From the NCBI GenBank assembly GCA_002898115.1, contig BDTL01000224.1, forward strand, positions 1 to 14,328: DNA of 14,328 nucleotides. Direction: 5' to 3'. This document shows positions 1-7,726 of this stretch, piece by piece. Below the pieces are notes generated by a model. The model was given only the letters and a program-made list of their open reading frames with translations. It was not told the DNA's origin and searched no databases. This stretch comes from a bacterium BMS3Bbin02 (lineage in GTDB: Bacteria > Actinomycetota > Acidimicrobiia > Spongiisociales > UBA5794). The first letter of the stretch is position 1. The number at the start of each line of letters is the position of its first letter. The position numbers and the translations under genes are program-made.

Positions 1-49
1 CCCTTTCGTTCTCACAACGCTATGACGCAGCAGGCAAAGCTGAGGTTCC

Positions 50-1108
50 CTACCAGCGAACGATCAACACGCGAAAGTCACCAAGACCCCGCGGATGCAG
101 CACCGTCTCGACATCAACACGCTCGGACCTTACCCGCATTTGACCCATGACGTCACCCTCTCGCGCAAGAGCAAGCTCGGTTCGCCGCAGGCCGGACACG
201 ACATCGCGTAACCCGAGTGAGGACAGGAAGTCATCCTGGCGAAGCAGCTCCGCCTCGGCTCCGAGACCGGCGGCTTCGTCAAGCAGCGCCGAAAAGTCGA
301 CATCGACGGTGATGTCGCTCCTTCCGGGGTCAAGGAACGGGTGGGGACCAAGATGGTGTCCCCGGTAGGTTCGAAGCGTTCCCGTCGTCCGACGGGTCTC
401 AAGCTCCTCAGTTGTGCCGCCGTAGTCAATAATGACAGCCGTCCCGGCGGGTGACAGCCCGATCAGTTCCCGCAACCAGGTTTGGGCGCCGAGCTGAACC
501 TCGACCTGTGATCCGATCGGGACCGACGGAGTGTGGCGCTCTACCCATTCCTCTACGTCAGGTCGCGGGATCTCATGCACAAACCCGAATTCGTTGCCGG
601 ACCACCCAACGCGTTGTTCGACCCAGCCCTCGTCCGCACGGATCACGAGTGCGACGGGAATATTGTCCACCAGTTCGTTTGCCACAGTGATCCTGTGTTG
701 GGCGGCCGGAAGCTCGTCAATACTCTCCACCACCCGGTCGCTACCGAGTAGTTCACGGAGCTGTCGCCTCGCAACCTCACTGCTCTCGACCGCATAGAAG
801 TCAGCACCTGTCACTTCAGATCGCATCGCATCCGTGAGCGACCCGGACCCCGCACCGACTTCAACAACCTGGGACCGAGTGCCTGCGCGGATCGACTCAC
901 CTTTGACGTATCGGCCGATGGCGGCCCCAAAGTGTGCCGTGACCTCCGGACTGGTGACGAAGTCCCCGCCGTAGGAAGACCGAACATCGGCCGCGGCGCT
1001 GAAGAACCCCTCCTCAGCGTCGTAGAGACACATCGCCTGGTATTCATCAAAGGGAAGCGGTCCCTGGTCTTCGATACGAGCAATGAGGCGCTGCTTGAGG
1101 TCGGTCAT
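50..1108 (-). CDS. MidA/NDUFAF7-family SAM-dependent methyltransferase, likely complex I assembly factor
   Basis: This 352-residue protein has the layout of the MidA family (COG1565, Pfam Methyltransf_28). The family signature GDFVTSPE is at residues 48-55, the SAM-binding glycine motif VVEVGAGSG at 81-89, the ANELVDNIPV motif at 143-152, IDYG at 227-230 and GTLRTYRGH at 243-251. Length is normal for the family, with no signal peptide or membrane segment, so it should act in the cytoplasm. The human homologue NDUFAF7 dimethylates an Arg of the complex I 49-kDa subunit during assembly. The corresponding Arg is present in this operon's NuoD (Arg64). The gene lies 144 bases beyond nuoN on the same strand with no visible terminator between them, so cotranscription is likely. 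The ATG at 1108 gives the normal family N-terminus, but its ribosome site is weak (GAGATGTGAC). Family assignment is firm; action on NuoD is inference from homology and position. Confidence 0.93.
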   Translation of the reverse strand: MTDLKQRLIARIEDQGPLPFDEYQAMCLYDAEEGFFSAAADVRSSYGGDFVTSPEVTAHFGAAIGRYVKGESIRAGTRSQVVEVGAGSGSLTDAMRSEVTGADFYAVESSEVARRQLRELLGSDRVVESIDELPAAQHRITVANELVDNIPVALVIRADEGWVEQRVGWSGNEFGFVHEIPRPDVEEWVERHTPSVPIGSQVEVQLGAQTWLRELIGLSPAGTAVIIDYGGTTEELETRRTTGTLRTYRGHHLGPHPFLDPGRSDITVDVDFSALLDEAAGLGAEAELLRQDDFLSSLGLRDVVSGLRRTELALAREGDVMGQMRVRSERVDVETVLHPRGLGDFRVLIVRW

Positions 1109-1227
1109 GTCACATCTCGAAACAAACCCAACGATCTGGTAGCCAGGTCGACATTGTCAGTCATGTCGGGTGCCCAAGCGGCAGCAAGGCCTACGGAGGG
1201 TACGGGATGGGCGTCGGGGACGGTCAT
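1105..1227 (-). CDS. possible 40-residue small ORF overlapping the midA start
   Basis: In the 144-base gap between nuoN and midA an ATG at 1227 opens a 40-codon frame beginning MTVPDAHPVPSVGLAAAW and ending FRDVT. Its TGA shares four bases with the midA ATG (ATGA), the same junction seen at four places inside the nuo cluster. This would allow translational coupling into midA, whose own ribosome site is weak. Against it, the ribosome site of the small frame is itself poor (no purine run within 12 bases of the ATG) and the peptide matches no family I know. It may be a leader peptide or simply a chance open frame. Confidence 0.25.
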   Translation of the reverse strand: MTVPDAHPVPSVGLAAAWAPDMTDNVDLATRSLGLFRDVT

Positions 1228-1252
1228 GCGCCCAGCTTATCCGAGCGGACTC

Positions 1253-2764
1253 CTACAGCCCGCTGGAGAGACTGCTCGCAAATTCGGAGAGGCTGGTGAC
1301 GAGTGATGGGAACACGCCGAACGCTATCGTCCCCGCAAACGTGAGACCAAGAGCGAGCACCAGCGGCGGCGCCACCTTTGAGTCGCTCTTCATGGCGTCC
1401 GACACAGTGTCCGGCACCGCATCAAACCAGGCGCTCTTGACTACCTTGCCGTAGTACGCAAAGGCCACCACGGCATTCACCGCGGCGATAACCGCGAGTG
1501 CAAGACCCCACCCGGATCCAGAGCCGATGGCACTGTTAAACATGACGAGTTTGGCGAACCATCCGGCAACCGGCGGGATCCCGGCAAGGCTGAAGAAAAA
1601 GATCGCTAGTAGTCCGGCAAGCCCGGGAGCGTACAGTCCGAGTCCGGCAAGGTCCTTGATCTCACCTGACTTGATCCGGTTTGAGATCGCAATGATTGTC
1701 GCAAACGCTCCAAGGTTCATCGCGGCGTAAATCACTATGTAGGTAACAGTCGCGAAGAAGGCCTTCTCGAGTACGTCCGGAGTGGCATCTACCGCAACGA
1801 GCGCTCCAAACGGCACCAGCATGAACCCGCCCTGAGCAATCGACGAGTAGCCGAGCATACGCACGATGTTGGTTTGTTTGATCGCGACAACGTTGCCAAG
1901 GGTCATGGAGGTCGCGGCAAGAATCCAGATCAAGGCTGCCCAGAGTCCCCGTGTCGTGCCGAAGGCGACGTAAGCAACAGTCAACAGTCCGACAAACCCG
2001 GCAGCTTTCGAGCCAACCGCCAAATATGCGGTGACCGGTGTCGGCGCCCCCTCGTAAGTGTCAGGGGTCCAAAAATGGAACGGTGCCGCAGAGACCTTGA
2101 ACGCGAACCCGAGGATCGTGAAGATCACTCCGATCGTGAGCAGCGGCGACTCTCCGCGGACCGCGATTGCCGCGGCGATGTCGGCGAAACGCAACTGGCC
2201 GGTGACTCCGTAGACCAGCGAAACTCCAAACAGCAGGATCGCCGCGGAGATCACCCCGATGATGAAGTACTTCAGGGCTGCTTCGTTCGACCGGTCATCA
2301 CCTTTGCGCCAACCGGCCATCAAGAAGGTAGGACCGGTGACCAGTTCAAGAGCGACAAACATCGAGATGAAGTCCCGGCTCGACGCCATCACGACTGCTC
2401 CCAGGACGGAGGCGAGCAACAAGAAGTAGTACTCACCCTGCCAGAACCGGCCACCTTCGAGGTATCCGACAGACATCAGCAAGACGACGAGCGCGACCAC
2501 CAGGAACAGACCCTTGAGGACCAGCGCAAACGAGTCAACCACGTACGTCCCGGAAAACATGCTGCGGACTCCGGTCGACTCGCAGAACTCAAGCGAGTCA
2601 CAAAACGACAGCGTAAGCAGCGGCACAAGGGCTGCTGCGGTGCCGAGAATCCCGACTACCGCCGACCAGTACTTCTTCACAGGGAGAAGATCGGTGACCA
2701 GCACCAATATGACGGTGCCGGCGAGGATTATCTCGGGAAGAAGCGCGTGGTAGTCGAGGTTCAC
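1253..2764 (-). CDS. nuoN: NADH-quinone oxidoreductase subunit N
   Basis: This antiporter-like membrane subunit of complex I (503 residues, about 14 membrane helices expected) is one of three Mrp-type proton channels in the membrane arm. The TM5 acid lies in the FVALELVTGP stretch (Glu140). The TM7 Lys is Lys223 (FAFKVSAAPFHFWTPD), followed by the family signature YEGAPTPVTAY. The start is a GTG at 2764: a GGAGG at 2773-2777, inside the last codons of nuoM, sits eight bases upstream, and the N-terminus (MNLDYHALLPEIILAG) is normal for NuoN. It starts four bases after the nuoM stop and is the last nuo gene. An extra hydrophilic, Cys-containing stretch near residues 55-65 lies between the first two helices. 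Assignment is firm. Confidence 0.97.
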   Translation of the reverse strand: MNLDYHALLPEIILAGTVILVLVTDLLPVKKYWSAVVGILGTAAALVPLLTLSFCDSLEFCESTGVRSMFSGTYVVDSFALVLKGLFLVVALVVLLMSVGYLEGGRFWQGEYYFLLLASVLGAVVMASSRDFISMFVALELVTGPTFLMAGWRKGDDRSNEAALKYFIIGVISAAILLFGVSLVYGVTGQLRFADIAAAIAVRGESPLLTIGVIFTILGFAFKVSAAPFHFWTPDTYEGAPTPVTAYLAVGSKAAGFVGLLTVAYVAFGTTRGLWAALIWILAATSMTLGNVVAIKQTNIVRMLGYSSIAQGGFMLVPFGALVAVDATPDVLEKAFFATVTYIVIYAAMNLGAFATIIAISNRIKSGEIKDLAGLGLYAPGLAGLLAIFFFSLAGIPPVAGWFAKLVMFNSAIGSGSGWGLALAVIAAVNAVVAFAYYGKVVKSAWFDAVPDTVSDAMKSDSKVAPPLVLALGLTFAGTIAFGVFPSLVTSLSEFASSLSSGL

Positions 2765-2768
2765 TGCT

Positions 2769-4343
2769 CTAGCCTCCGAAGGCGTTCTTGATCAGCTCGA
2801 CGACGGCGTCGTTGGTTGCTCCAGTCACGATGCGCGGGTACACGCCGATGGCGATGATTGAAATCACAAGCGGTACCCAGGCCATCATCTCCCACTTGTC
2901 GACATCGTGAAGATCGACGTCGTCCCAGGACTCGCGCGGCTCGCCGAAGTTCACTTTCTGCATCATCCACAGGAGATAACCGGCCGTGAGGACGGTTCCG
3001 ATCGCACCGATGACCATCAGCGTCCTGAACAGTCCGACATTGAGGGCAGGGTTCGGATTGAAAGCAGCCAGCAGCGACATGAACTCGCCCCAGAACCCGG
3101 CGAGCCCGGGGAGACCCAGTGACGCCATGGCGGACAACCCGAGTATCGCTCCCATGATCGGCATCAACTTCTGGTTGCCACCGAGACGTGACATTTCACG
3201 CGTGTGATAGCGGTGGCTCATCGAGCCCGCAATAAAGAACATCAGGCCCGTGATAACACCATGGGCGACCATACCGATGATGGCGGCGTTAAAGCCGATG
3301 TCTGTCATGGTGGCGATGCCGAGCATCACAAAACCCATGTGTCCGACCGATGAGAACGCGATCAGACGTTTCATATCGGTCTGCGCAAGACACGCGAACG
3401 ACGCGTAGATGATGCCGATCACCGCAAGAATACCAATCGCCGGCGCCCAATTGAGAGCTTCCTGCGGAAGGATCGGGATGCTGATCCGGATGAACGCGTA
3501 CGTGCCGAGCTTCAGCAGCACGGCAGCCAGCAGGACGGAACCAACCGTCGGTGCCGCTGTGTGTGCATCGGGAAGCCAGGTGTGGAACGGAAAGATCGGA
3601 ACCTTGACGGCGAAACCGAGCGCTAGCGCTGCGAACACCCAGAAGGCGAACGATCCCGTGAACAGGTCGCTACGCGCCGCGAGTTCGATCATGTCGAATG
3701 TGCGGTCACCGGCGGGACCCGACCGGAAGTAGAGGGCGATGAACCCGAGCAGCATGAACGCCGATCCGAACAGGGTAAACAGGAAAAACTTGATGGACGC
3801 ATAGAGCCGCATCTCCGTCACCTTGCCGATGACGGGAATCCGCACCTCTGTGCGGTCGCCCCAGATACCGATCATGAAGTACATCGGTAACAACACAATC
3901 TCGAAGAACACGAAGAACAAAATGAGGTCGAGTGCAACGAACGTCCCGACCATCCCGGTCAAGAGCACAAGAATCAACATCGAGAACATCTTGGGATTGC
4001 GTGGTTCGGGCCAATGGTCCCACGAATACACAATCGCCAATACCGTTATGAAGGTCGAAAGCACGATCATGGGCAGCGAAATACCATCCACGCCGACCGT
4101 GTAGTTCGACCCGATCGCCGCGATCCATTCTCGACTTGTCCCAAACTGGATCTTCTCGCTTGCGCCGTAGTCAAACTGAATGGCCAACACGATTGACAGG
4201 CCAAACGTGACCAAGGCAAATCCCAGTGCAACGACCTTCTGTAATTCCTCACGTGCCTTTGGCACGGCAAGAACCGCAACGGCGCCGACTAGCGGCAAGA
4301 AGACGATGAGGCTTAAACCCCAGCCGCTCTCAAACCAACCCAT
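2769..4343 (-). CDS. nuoM: NADH-quinone oxidoreductase subunit M
   Basis: This is the second antiporter-like proton-pumping subunit of the complex I membrane arm (524 residues, about 14 helices expected). The TM5 Glu is Glu148 in the FFVFFEIVLLPMYFMIGIWG region. The TM7 Lys is Lys247 (GFAVKVPIFPFHTWLPDAH). A late-helix Glu that ends the half-channel in this subunit is Glu420 (GFWGEF). All key charges are therefore kept. The ATG at 4343 is preceded by an AGGAGG at 4354-4359, and a 17-base gap separates it from the nuoL stop. The last codons carry the ribosome site for nuoN. Length and motifs are normal for the family. Confidence 0.97.
   Translation of the reverse strand: MGWFESGWGLSLIVFLPLVGAVAVLAVPKAREELQKVVALGFALVTFGLSIVLAIQFDYGASEKIQFGTSREWIAAIGSNYTVGVDGISLPMIVLSTFITVLAIVYSWDHWPEPRNPKMFSMLILVLLTGMVGTFVALDLILFFVFFEIVLLPMYFMIGIWGDRTEVRIPVIGKVTEMRLYASIKFFLFTLFGSAFMLLGFIALYFRSGPAGDRTFDMIELAARSDLFTGSFAFWVFAALALGFAVKVPIFPFHTWLPDAHTAAPTVGSVLLAAVLLKLGTYAFIRISIPILPQEALNWAPAIGILAVIGIIYASFACLAQTDMKRLIAFSSVGHMGFVMLGIATMTDIGFNAAIIGMVAHGVITGLMFFIAGSMSHRYHTREMSRLGGNQKLMPIMGAILGLSAMASLGLPGLAGFWGEFMSLLAAFNPNPALNVGLFRTLMVIGAIGTVLTAGYLLWMMQKVNFGEPRESWDDVDLHDVDKWEMMAWVPLVISIIAIGVYPRIVTGATNDAVVELIKNAFGG
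2773..2777 (-). promoter_or_regulatory. ribosome binding site of nuoN inside nuoM
   Basis: Minus-strand GGAGG forms part of the last two Gly codons of nuoM and stands eight bases before the nuoN GTG at 2764. It confirms the GTG start and implies coupled translation of the two genes. Confidence 0.65.
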
Positions 4344-4360
4344 GTTCTACGTTCCTCCTG

Positions 4361-6406
4361 TCAGAAGATGATGAATCCAGCAACGAGAACAACCGTTCCC
4401 GCGAAAATCATGACTGCGTACTGCTGCACTCGACCCGACTGGAGCAGGCGCAGCACACTACCGCCCGCCCCCGTTGCAGCCGCCGATGCGATGATCGCAC
4501 TATCGAGGCCGCTCTGATCAAACCTATAGACGTACTTTCCAACAAACTTAGCTAGCGCACCGGCGCCGTTCACAAACAGGTCGATAACGTGGCCGTTGAA
4601 CCAATCCACGGCGCGCGCCACCGGCCCGCGCAGCGGACGCACGATGCCGTCCATGTAGAGGTCGTCGATGTAATACTTGCGTTCCAACAGCGGATACAGC
4701 AACGGAATCCTGAACTTGTCGCGGGCCGCCTGGGTCTCAGCATCCTTGCTCCACAGTACATAGCCGATCAGTATGCCGAGGAGGGCGGCCGAGAGACCGG
4801 CCGCGGCCATGCCGAAGTTGATCGCCTTGGGGTGGTAATCGCCCATCACCGTGAACCTCACTGCCGTGAGTTCGGTGAACCAGGATGAGAATCCGGGCAT
4901 GTTGATGAGCCCGGCGACCAACGAGAAGCCGGCAAGGACCACCAACGGAACCGTGATCATCTTTGGCGACTCATGCGGCGTGCCGTGGCCCTTGAACTCC
5001 CCGAAGAACGTGAGGTACACCGCTCGGGACATATACAACGCAGTGATGAACGCACCGGCGATCCCGAGATACAACGCAAAGTTGGCCGCACCGCCACTCG
5101 CCTTACCAAACGCAACCAGGATCTCGTCCTTGGACCAGAACCCGGCGAGGGGGAAAATGCCTGCGAGCGCTAACGATCCAATGACGAACGTCTTGTAGGT
5201 CGTCGGCATGTATTTACGCAGGCCACCCATGTCGGTCATCTCGTTGGAGTGCACTGAGTGGATCACCGAGCCGGCGGCCAGGAACAACAGTCCCTTGAAA
5301 AACGCGTGGGTGAAAAGGTGGAACAGGGCCGCCGTGTACGCGCCGGCGCCCATGGCGGCGACCATGTACCCGAGCTGGCTCAGAGTGGAATACGCCAATA
5401 CTTTCTTGAGGTCAGTTTGGACGAGCGCGATCAGCCCCGTCAGAAACAGTGTGAGCGCACCGACAATCATGATGATCGGACGCACGTCGACGGCGTACCC
5501 CTCGACGAAGTACAGCGGGAAGGTCCGCCCAAGGAGATACACGCCCGCGGTGACCATCGTGGCGGCGTGCATGAGTGCCGAAACCGGAGTCGGACCGGCC
5601 ATGGCATCAGGCAGCCACACGTGCAACGGGAACTGCGCAGATTTACCCATGGCAGCAATGAAGAGGGCGAGCCCACCGAGGAAAGCGAACTTCTTCAGGA
5701 GGTCATTCTCTCCAGCGGCGACCTGGGCGAGGATCTCCGAAAACCGGAATGTACCGGCGGTGGTGCCAATGATGATCACACCGAGGAAGAGCCCGACGTC
5801 GGCGACCTTGTTGACTAGGAACGCCTTGATCGCCGCAGACGAGTTGTCATGGTCTTCCCAATAGTGCCCGATCAGCAGGTATGAGGCAACGCCGACAAGC
5901 TCCCAACCAACGATGAGTTGGATGAGGTTCGGCGCTGCGACGAGGACCAGCATTCCCCCGGCGAACAGGCTGAACGACGCGAAAAACCATGTAAATCGAA
6001 TGTCGCCGGCCATGTATGACTTTGCGTAGATGAACACCAGCGAGCCGACCACCCCGACAACGAAGTACATCATGGAGGAGAGGCCGTCGACCATCCATCC
6101 CCACTCGAGGACGATCGGGCCGAATTCGCCCATTGAGATCGCTCCCTCGTACGTGATCTCGCCGTTCATCGTCGCGAACGCGAGGAGAATCCCGTAGAGC
6201 CCCACAAAACCCATGGCGCCCATGGCGAGTTCCCACCCCTTGTGTGGCAGCCGGCGGCCGAAGAAGACGATCGCAAACGCCGCCACCATCGGAACGACTG
6301 GAATCAGCCAGGCTAACGATGCCAGCAAACCGCCATCGTTGATCTCGCCCAGTTCCTCGGTGGCGAGGATGAGCTGATTGGCGTTCGTCGCAAGAAAAGT
6401 AAGCAT
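4361..6406 (-). CDS. nuoL: NADH-quinone oxidoreductase subunit L
   Basis: NuoL is the distal antiporter-like subunit of complex I and carries the long lateral helix along the membrane arm. At 681 residues it is longer than the Escherichia coli protein (613). The TM5 Glu is Glu169 (GWELVGVASYLLIG), the TM7 Lys is Lys255 (MGKSAQFPLHVWLPDAM) and the TM12 Lys is Lys371 (HAFFKGLLFLAAGS). The charged region near residues 565-625 (LLERKYYIDDLY, then ARAVDWFNG) is the usual linker into the lateral helix. About 28 residues precede the first clear helix (LAWLIPVVPMVAAF), a modest N-terminal extension. There is no better in-frame start, but the ribosome site before the ATG at 6406 is weak. It begins five bases after the nuoK stop. 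Confidence 0.97.
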   Translation of the reverse strand: MLTFLATNANQLILATEELGEINDGGLLASLAWLIPVVPMVAAFAIVFFGRRLPHKGWELAMGAMGFVGLYGILLAFATMNGEITYEGAISMGEFGPIVLEWGWMVDGLSSMMYFVVGVVGSLVFIYAKSYMAGDIRFTWFFASFSLFAGGMLVLVAAPNLIQLIVGWELVGVASYLLIGHYWEDHDNSSAAIKAFLVNKVADVGLFLGVIIIGTTAGTFRFSEILAQVAAGENDLLKKFAFLGGLALFIAAMGKSAQFPLHVWLPDAMAGPTPVSALMHAATMVTAGVYLLGRTFPLYFVEGYAVDVRPIIMIVGALTLFLTGLIALVQTDLKKVLAYSTLSQLGYMVAAMGAGAYTAALFHLFTHAFFKGLLFLAAGSVIHSVHSNEMTDMGGLRKYMPTTYKTFVIGSLALAGIFPLAGFWSKDEILVAFGKASGGAANFALYLGIAGAFITALYMSRAVYLTFFGEFKGHGTPHESPKMITVPLVVLAGFSLVAGLINMPGFSSWFTELTAVRFTVMGDYHPKAINFGMAAAGLSAALLGILIGYVLWSKDAETQAARDKFRIPLLYPLLERKYYIDDLYMDGIVRPLRGPVARAVDWFNGHVIDLFVNGAGALAKFVGKYVYRFDQSGLDSAIIASAAATGAGGSVLRLLQSGRVQQYAVMIFAGTVVLVAGFIIF

Positions 6407-6411
6407 CGGTA

Positions 6412-6717
6412 CTACAGCTTCATCAAATCAAGCTCATCGACGTTTGCCGATGATCGGTTACGGAAGATGAGGAGAATGATTGCAAGACCGATCCCCACTT
6501 CGGCGGCGGCGATCGCAATCACGAACAGCGAGAAGATCTGGCCGGCAGCGAGCTCATCGCGGAACGCCCGGTCAAAGACCACCAGGTTCAAGTTGACGGC
6601 GCCCAGCATGAGCTCAACCGACAACAGCACCATGACGGCGTTGCGCCGTGACAGTACCCCGTAGACACCCAGCGCAAACACCGCGGCACCAAGTATGAGG
6701 AACTGATTCACAATCAT
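6412..6717 (-). CDS. nuoK: NADH-quinone oxidoreductase subunit K
   Basis: This small three-helix membrane subunit (101 residues, the usual size) is related to MrpC. The two buried glutamates that link the quinone site to the antiporter subunits are present: Glu35 in LLSVELMLGAVNLNLVVF and Glu73 in IAAAEVGIGLAIILLIF. The ATG at 6717 overlaps the nuoJ stop as ATGA and has a strong GAGGAGG seven bases upstream, inside the nuoJ end. The charged C-terminal tail (NVDELDLMKL) is slightly longer than in E. coli. Assignment is firm. Confidence 0.97.
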   Translation of the reverse strand: MIVNQFLILGAAVFALGVYGVLSRRNAVMVLLSVELMLGAVNLNLVVFDRAFRDELAAGQIFSLFVIAIAAAEVGIGLAIILLIFRNRSSANVDELDLMKL

Positions 6718-7253
6718 TCGTCCGCCTCCTCGGGATCCTGACGGGCCAAAACAATGCCACCAATAAGGGCGGCGAGCAGCAGAAACGACATGACTTCGAA
6801 CGGGATCACATAGTTCGTGAACATGGAAATCCCTATGTCTGCCGTGCGAGTGGGTCCGTCGACCGCAGCAAACTCGACGGCCTCAAAGGCATCGAGAAAT
6901 GCCCATCCGATAAGCGCGAACAGGGAACCGGCAACGATGGCTGCCGTGACCTTGACACTCGTCGGGTGACTGAGGTCGATCTCATATCCGAGTGGAGCTC
7001 TGGTGATCATGATGCCGAAGAGGAACAGAACGATGACCGCACCGATGTACACCATCACCAATGTCCAGGCCACAAACTCGGCGCCGAGTAAGAGGAACAG
7101 TCCCGCCAACGATCCCAGCGTGAGGACAAGGCCGAGGGCGGCGTGGATGACGTTGCGACTGTGCACGACCAGGATGGCCCCGGCGAGTGTCCCAAACGCA
7201 AGGACCGCAAACACCCAGTTCTCCAACTGCCCAATCCAATCACCGAAGCTCAT
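6714..7253 (-). CDS. nuoJ: NADH-quinone oxidoreductase subunit J
   Basis: NuoJ is the five-helix membrane subunit (179 residues) homologous to mitochondrial ND6. The key helix, with its Tyr and pi-bulge region, reads VMVYIGAVIVLFLFGIMI. The first two helices (FAVLAFGTLAGAILVV, then HAALGLVLTLGSLAGLFLLL) and the last helix (SFLLLAALIGGIVLARQ) match the family. It starts at the ATG at 7253, overlapping the nuoI stop as ATGA, with GGAGG four bases before the ATG. It ends overlapping nuoK, again as ATGA. Length is normal for bacterial NuoJ. Confidence 0.96.
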   Translation of the reverse strand: MSFGDWIGQLENWVFAVLAFGTLAGAILVVHSRNVIHAALGLVLTLGSLAGLFLLLGAEFVAWTLVMVYIGAVIVLFLFGIMITRAPLGYEIDLSHPTSVKVTAAIVAGSLFALIGWAFLDAFEAVEFAAVDGPTRTADIGISMFTNYVIPFEVMSFLLLAALIGGIVLARQDPEEADE

Positions 7254-7726
7254 GATGCCTCCAGTGCGGGAGGAGTCGGAACGGTATCAAGCCATTCGGT
7301 GAGCCTGTCCTTGTCATGCAGAAGATCAGAGATCTTGAGCTCCGAGTACTCGTACTCCGGTGTCCAGAAGAGAGCATCAAACGGACATACCTCGACGCAA
7401 ATGCCGCAGTACATGCATAGTGCGTAGTCAATATCAAAGCGGTCAAGCTTGGCACGCGTCTTGACACGCCCACCGGGTTTGTCGGGTTGAATCTCTTCCT
7501 TGTGGGCCTCAATGTAGATACACCAATCGGGGCATTCGCGGGCGCACAACATGCAGCTCGTACACGCATCCGTGTCGAGAGCGATAACCCCGCGGGCTCG
7601 CTCGGTCGGGCGTTCCTTGACGAGAGGGTAGTTCACGGTCGGGGTGCGCTTGAACAGCGTCACCAGCGTGATTCCCATACCCTTGAAGATTCCCTTCAGA
7701 GGGAATCCGGGTATCGTGGATGCCAT
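7250..7726 (-). CDS. nuoI: NADH-quinone oxidoreductase subunit I, two [4Fe-4S] ferredoxin-like subunit
   Basis: NuoI (158 residues) carries clusters N6a and N6b, which pass electrons toward NuoB. The first CxxCxxCxxxCP is Cys55, 58, 61 and 65; the second is Cys104, 107, 110 and 114. All eight ligands are present. The start chosen is the ATG at 7726, giving MASTIPGFPLKGIFKGMG. It overlaps the nuoH stop by one base (TAATG) and has AAGGTGGTG upstream. A longer frame reaching to 7795 runs back into nuoH and is not needed. In an 11-subunit complex this subunit lies at the exposed end of the peripheral arm, so an alternative electron donor could dock here; that is inference. Confidence 0.97.
   Translation of the reverse strand: MASTIPGFPLKGIFKGMGITLVTLFKRTPTVNYPLVKERPTERARGVIALDTDACTSCMLCARECPDWCIYIEAHKEEIQPDKPGGRVKTRAKLDRFDIDYALCMYCGICVEVCPFDALFWTPEYEYSELKISDLLHDKDRLTEWLDTVPTPPALEAS

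Noticed and set aside
1..49. Possible terminator after midA
   Set aside because: Only a four-base stem (CAGC/GCTG) without a T run is visible; nothing can be supported in these 49 bases.
1874..2791. 305-residue plus-strand open frame antisense to nuoN
   Set aside because: It is a highly charged Asp/Arg/Gln-rich frame, the expected complement of a hydrophobic membrane protein gene, with no domain resemblance.
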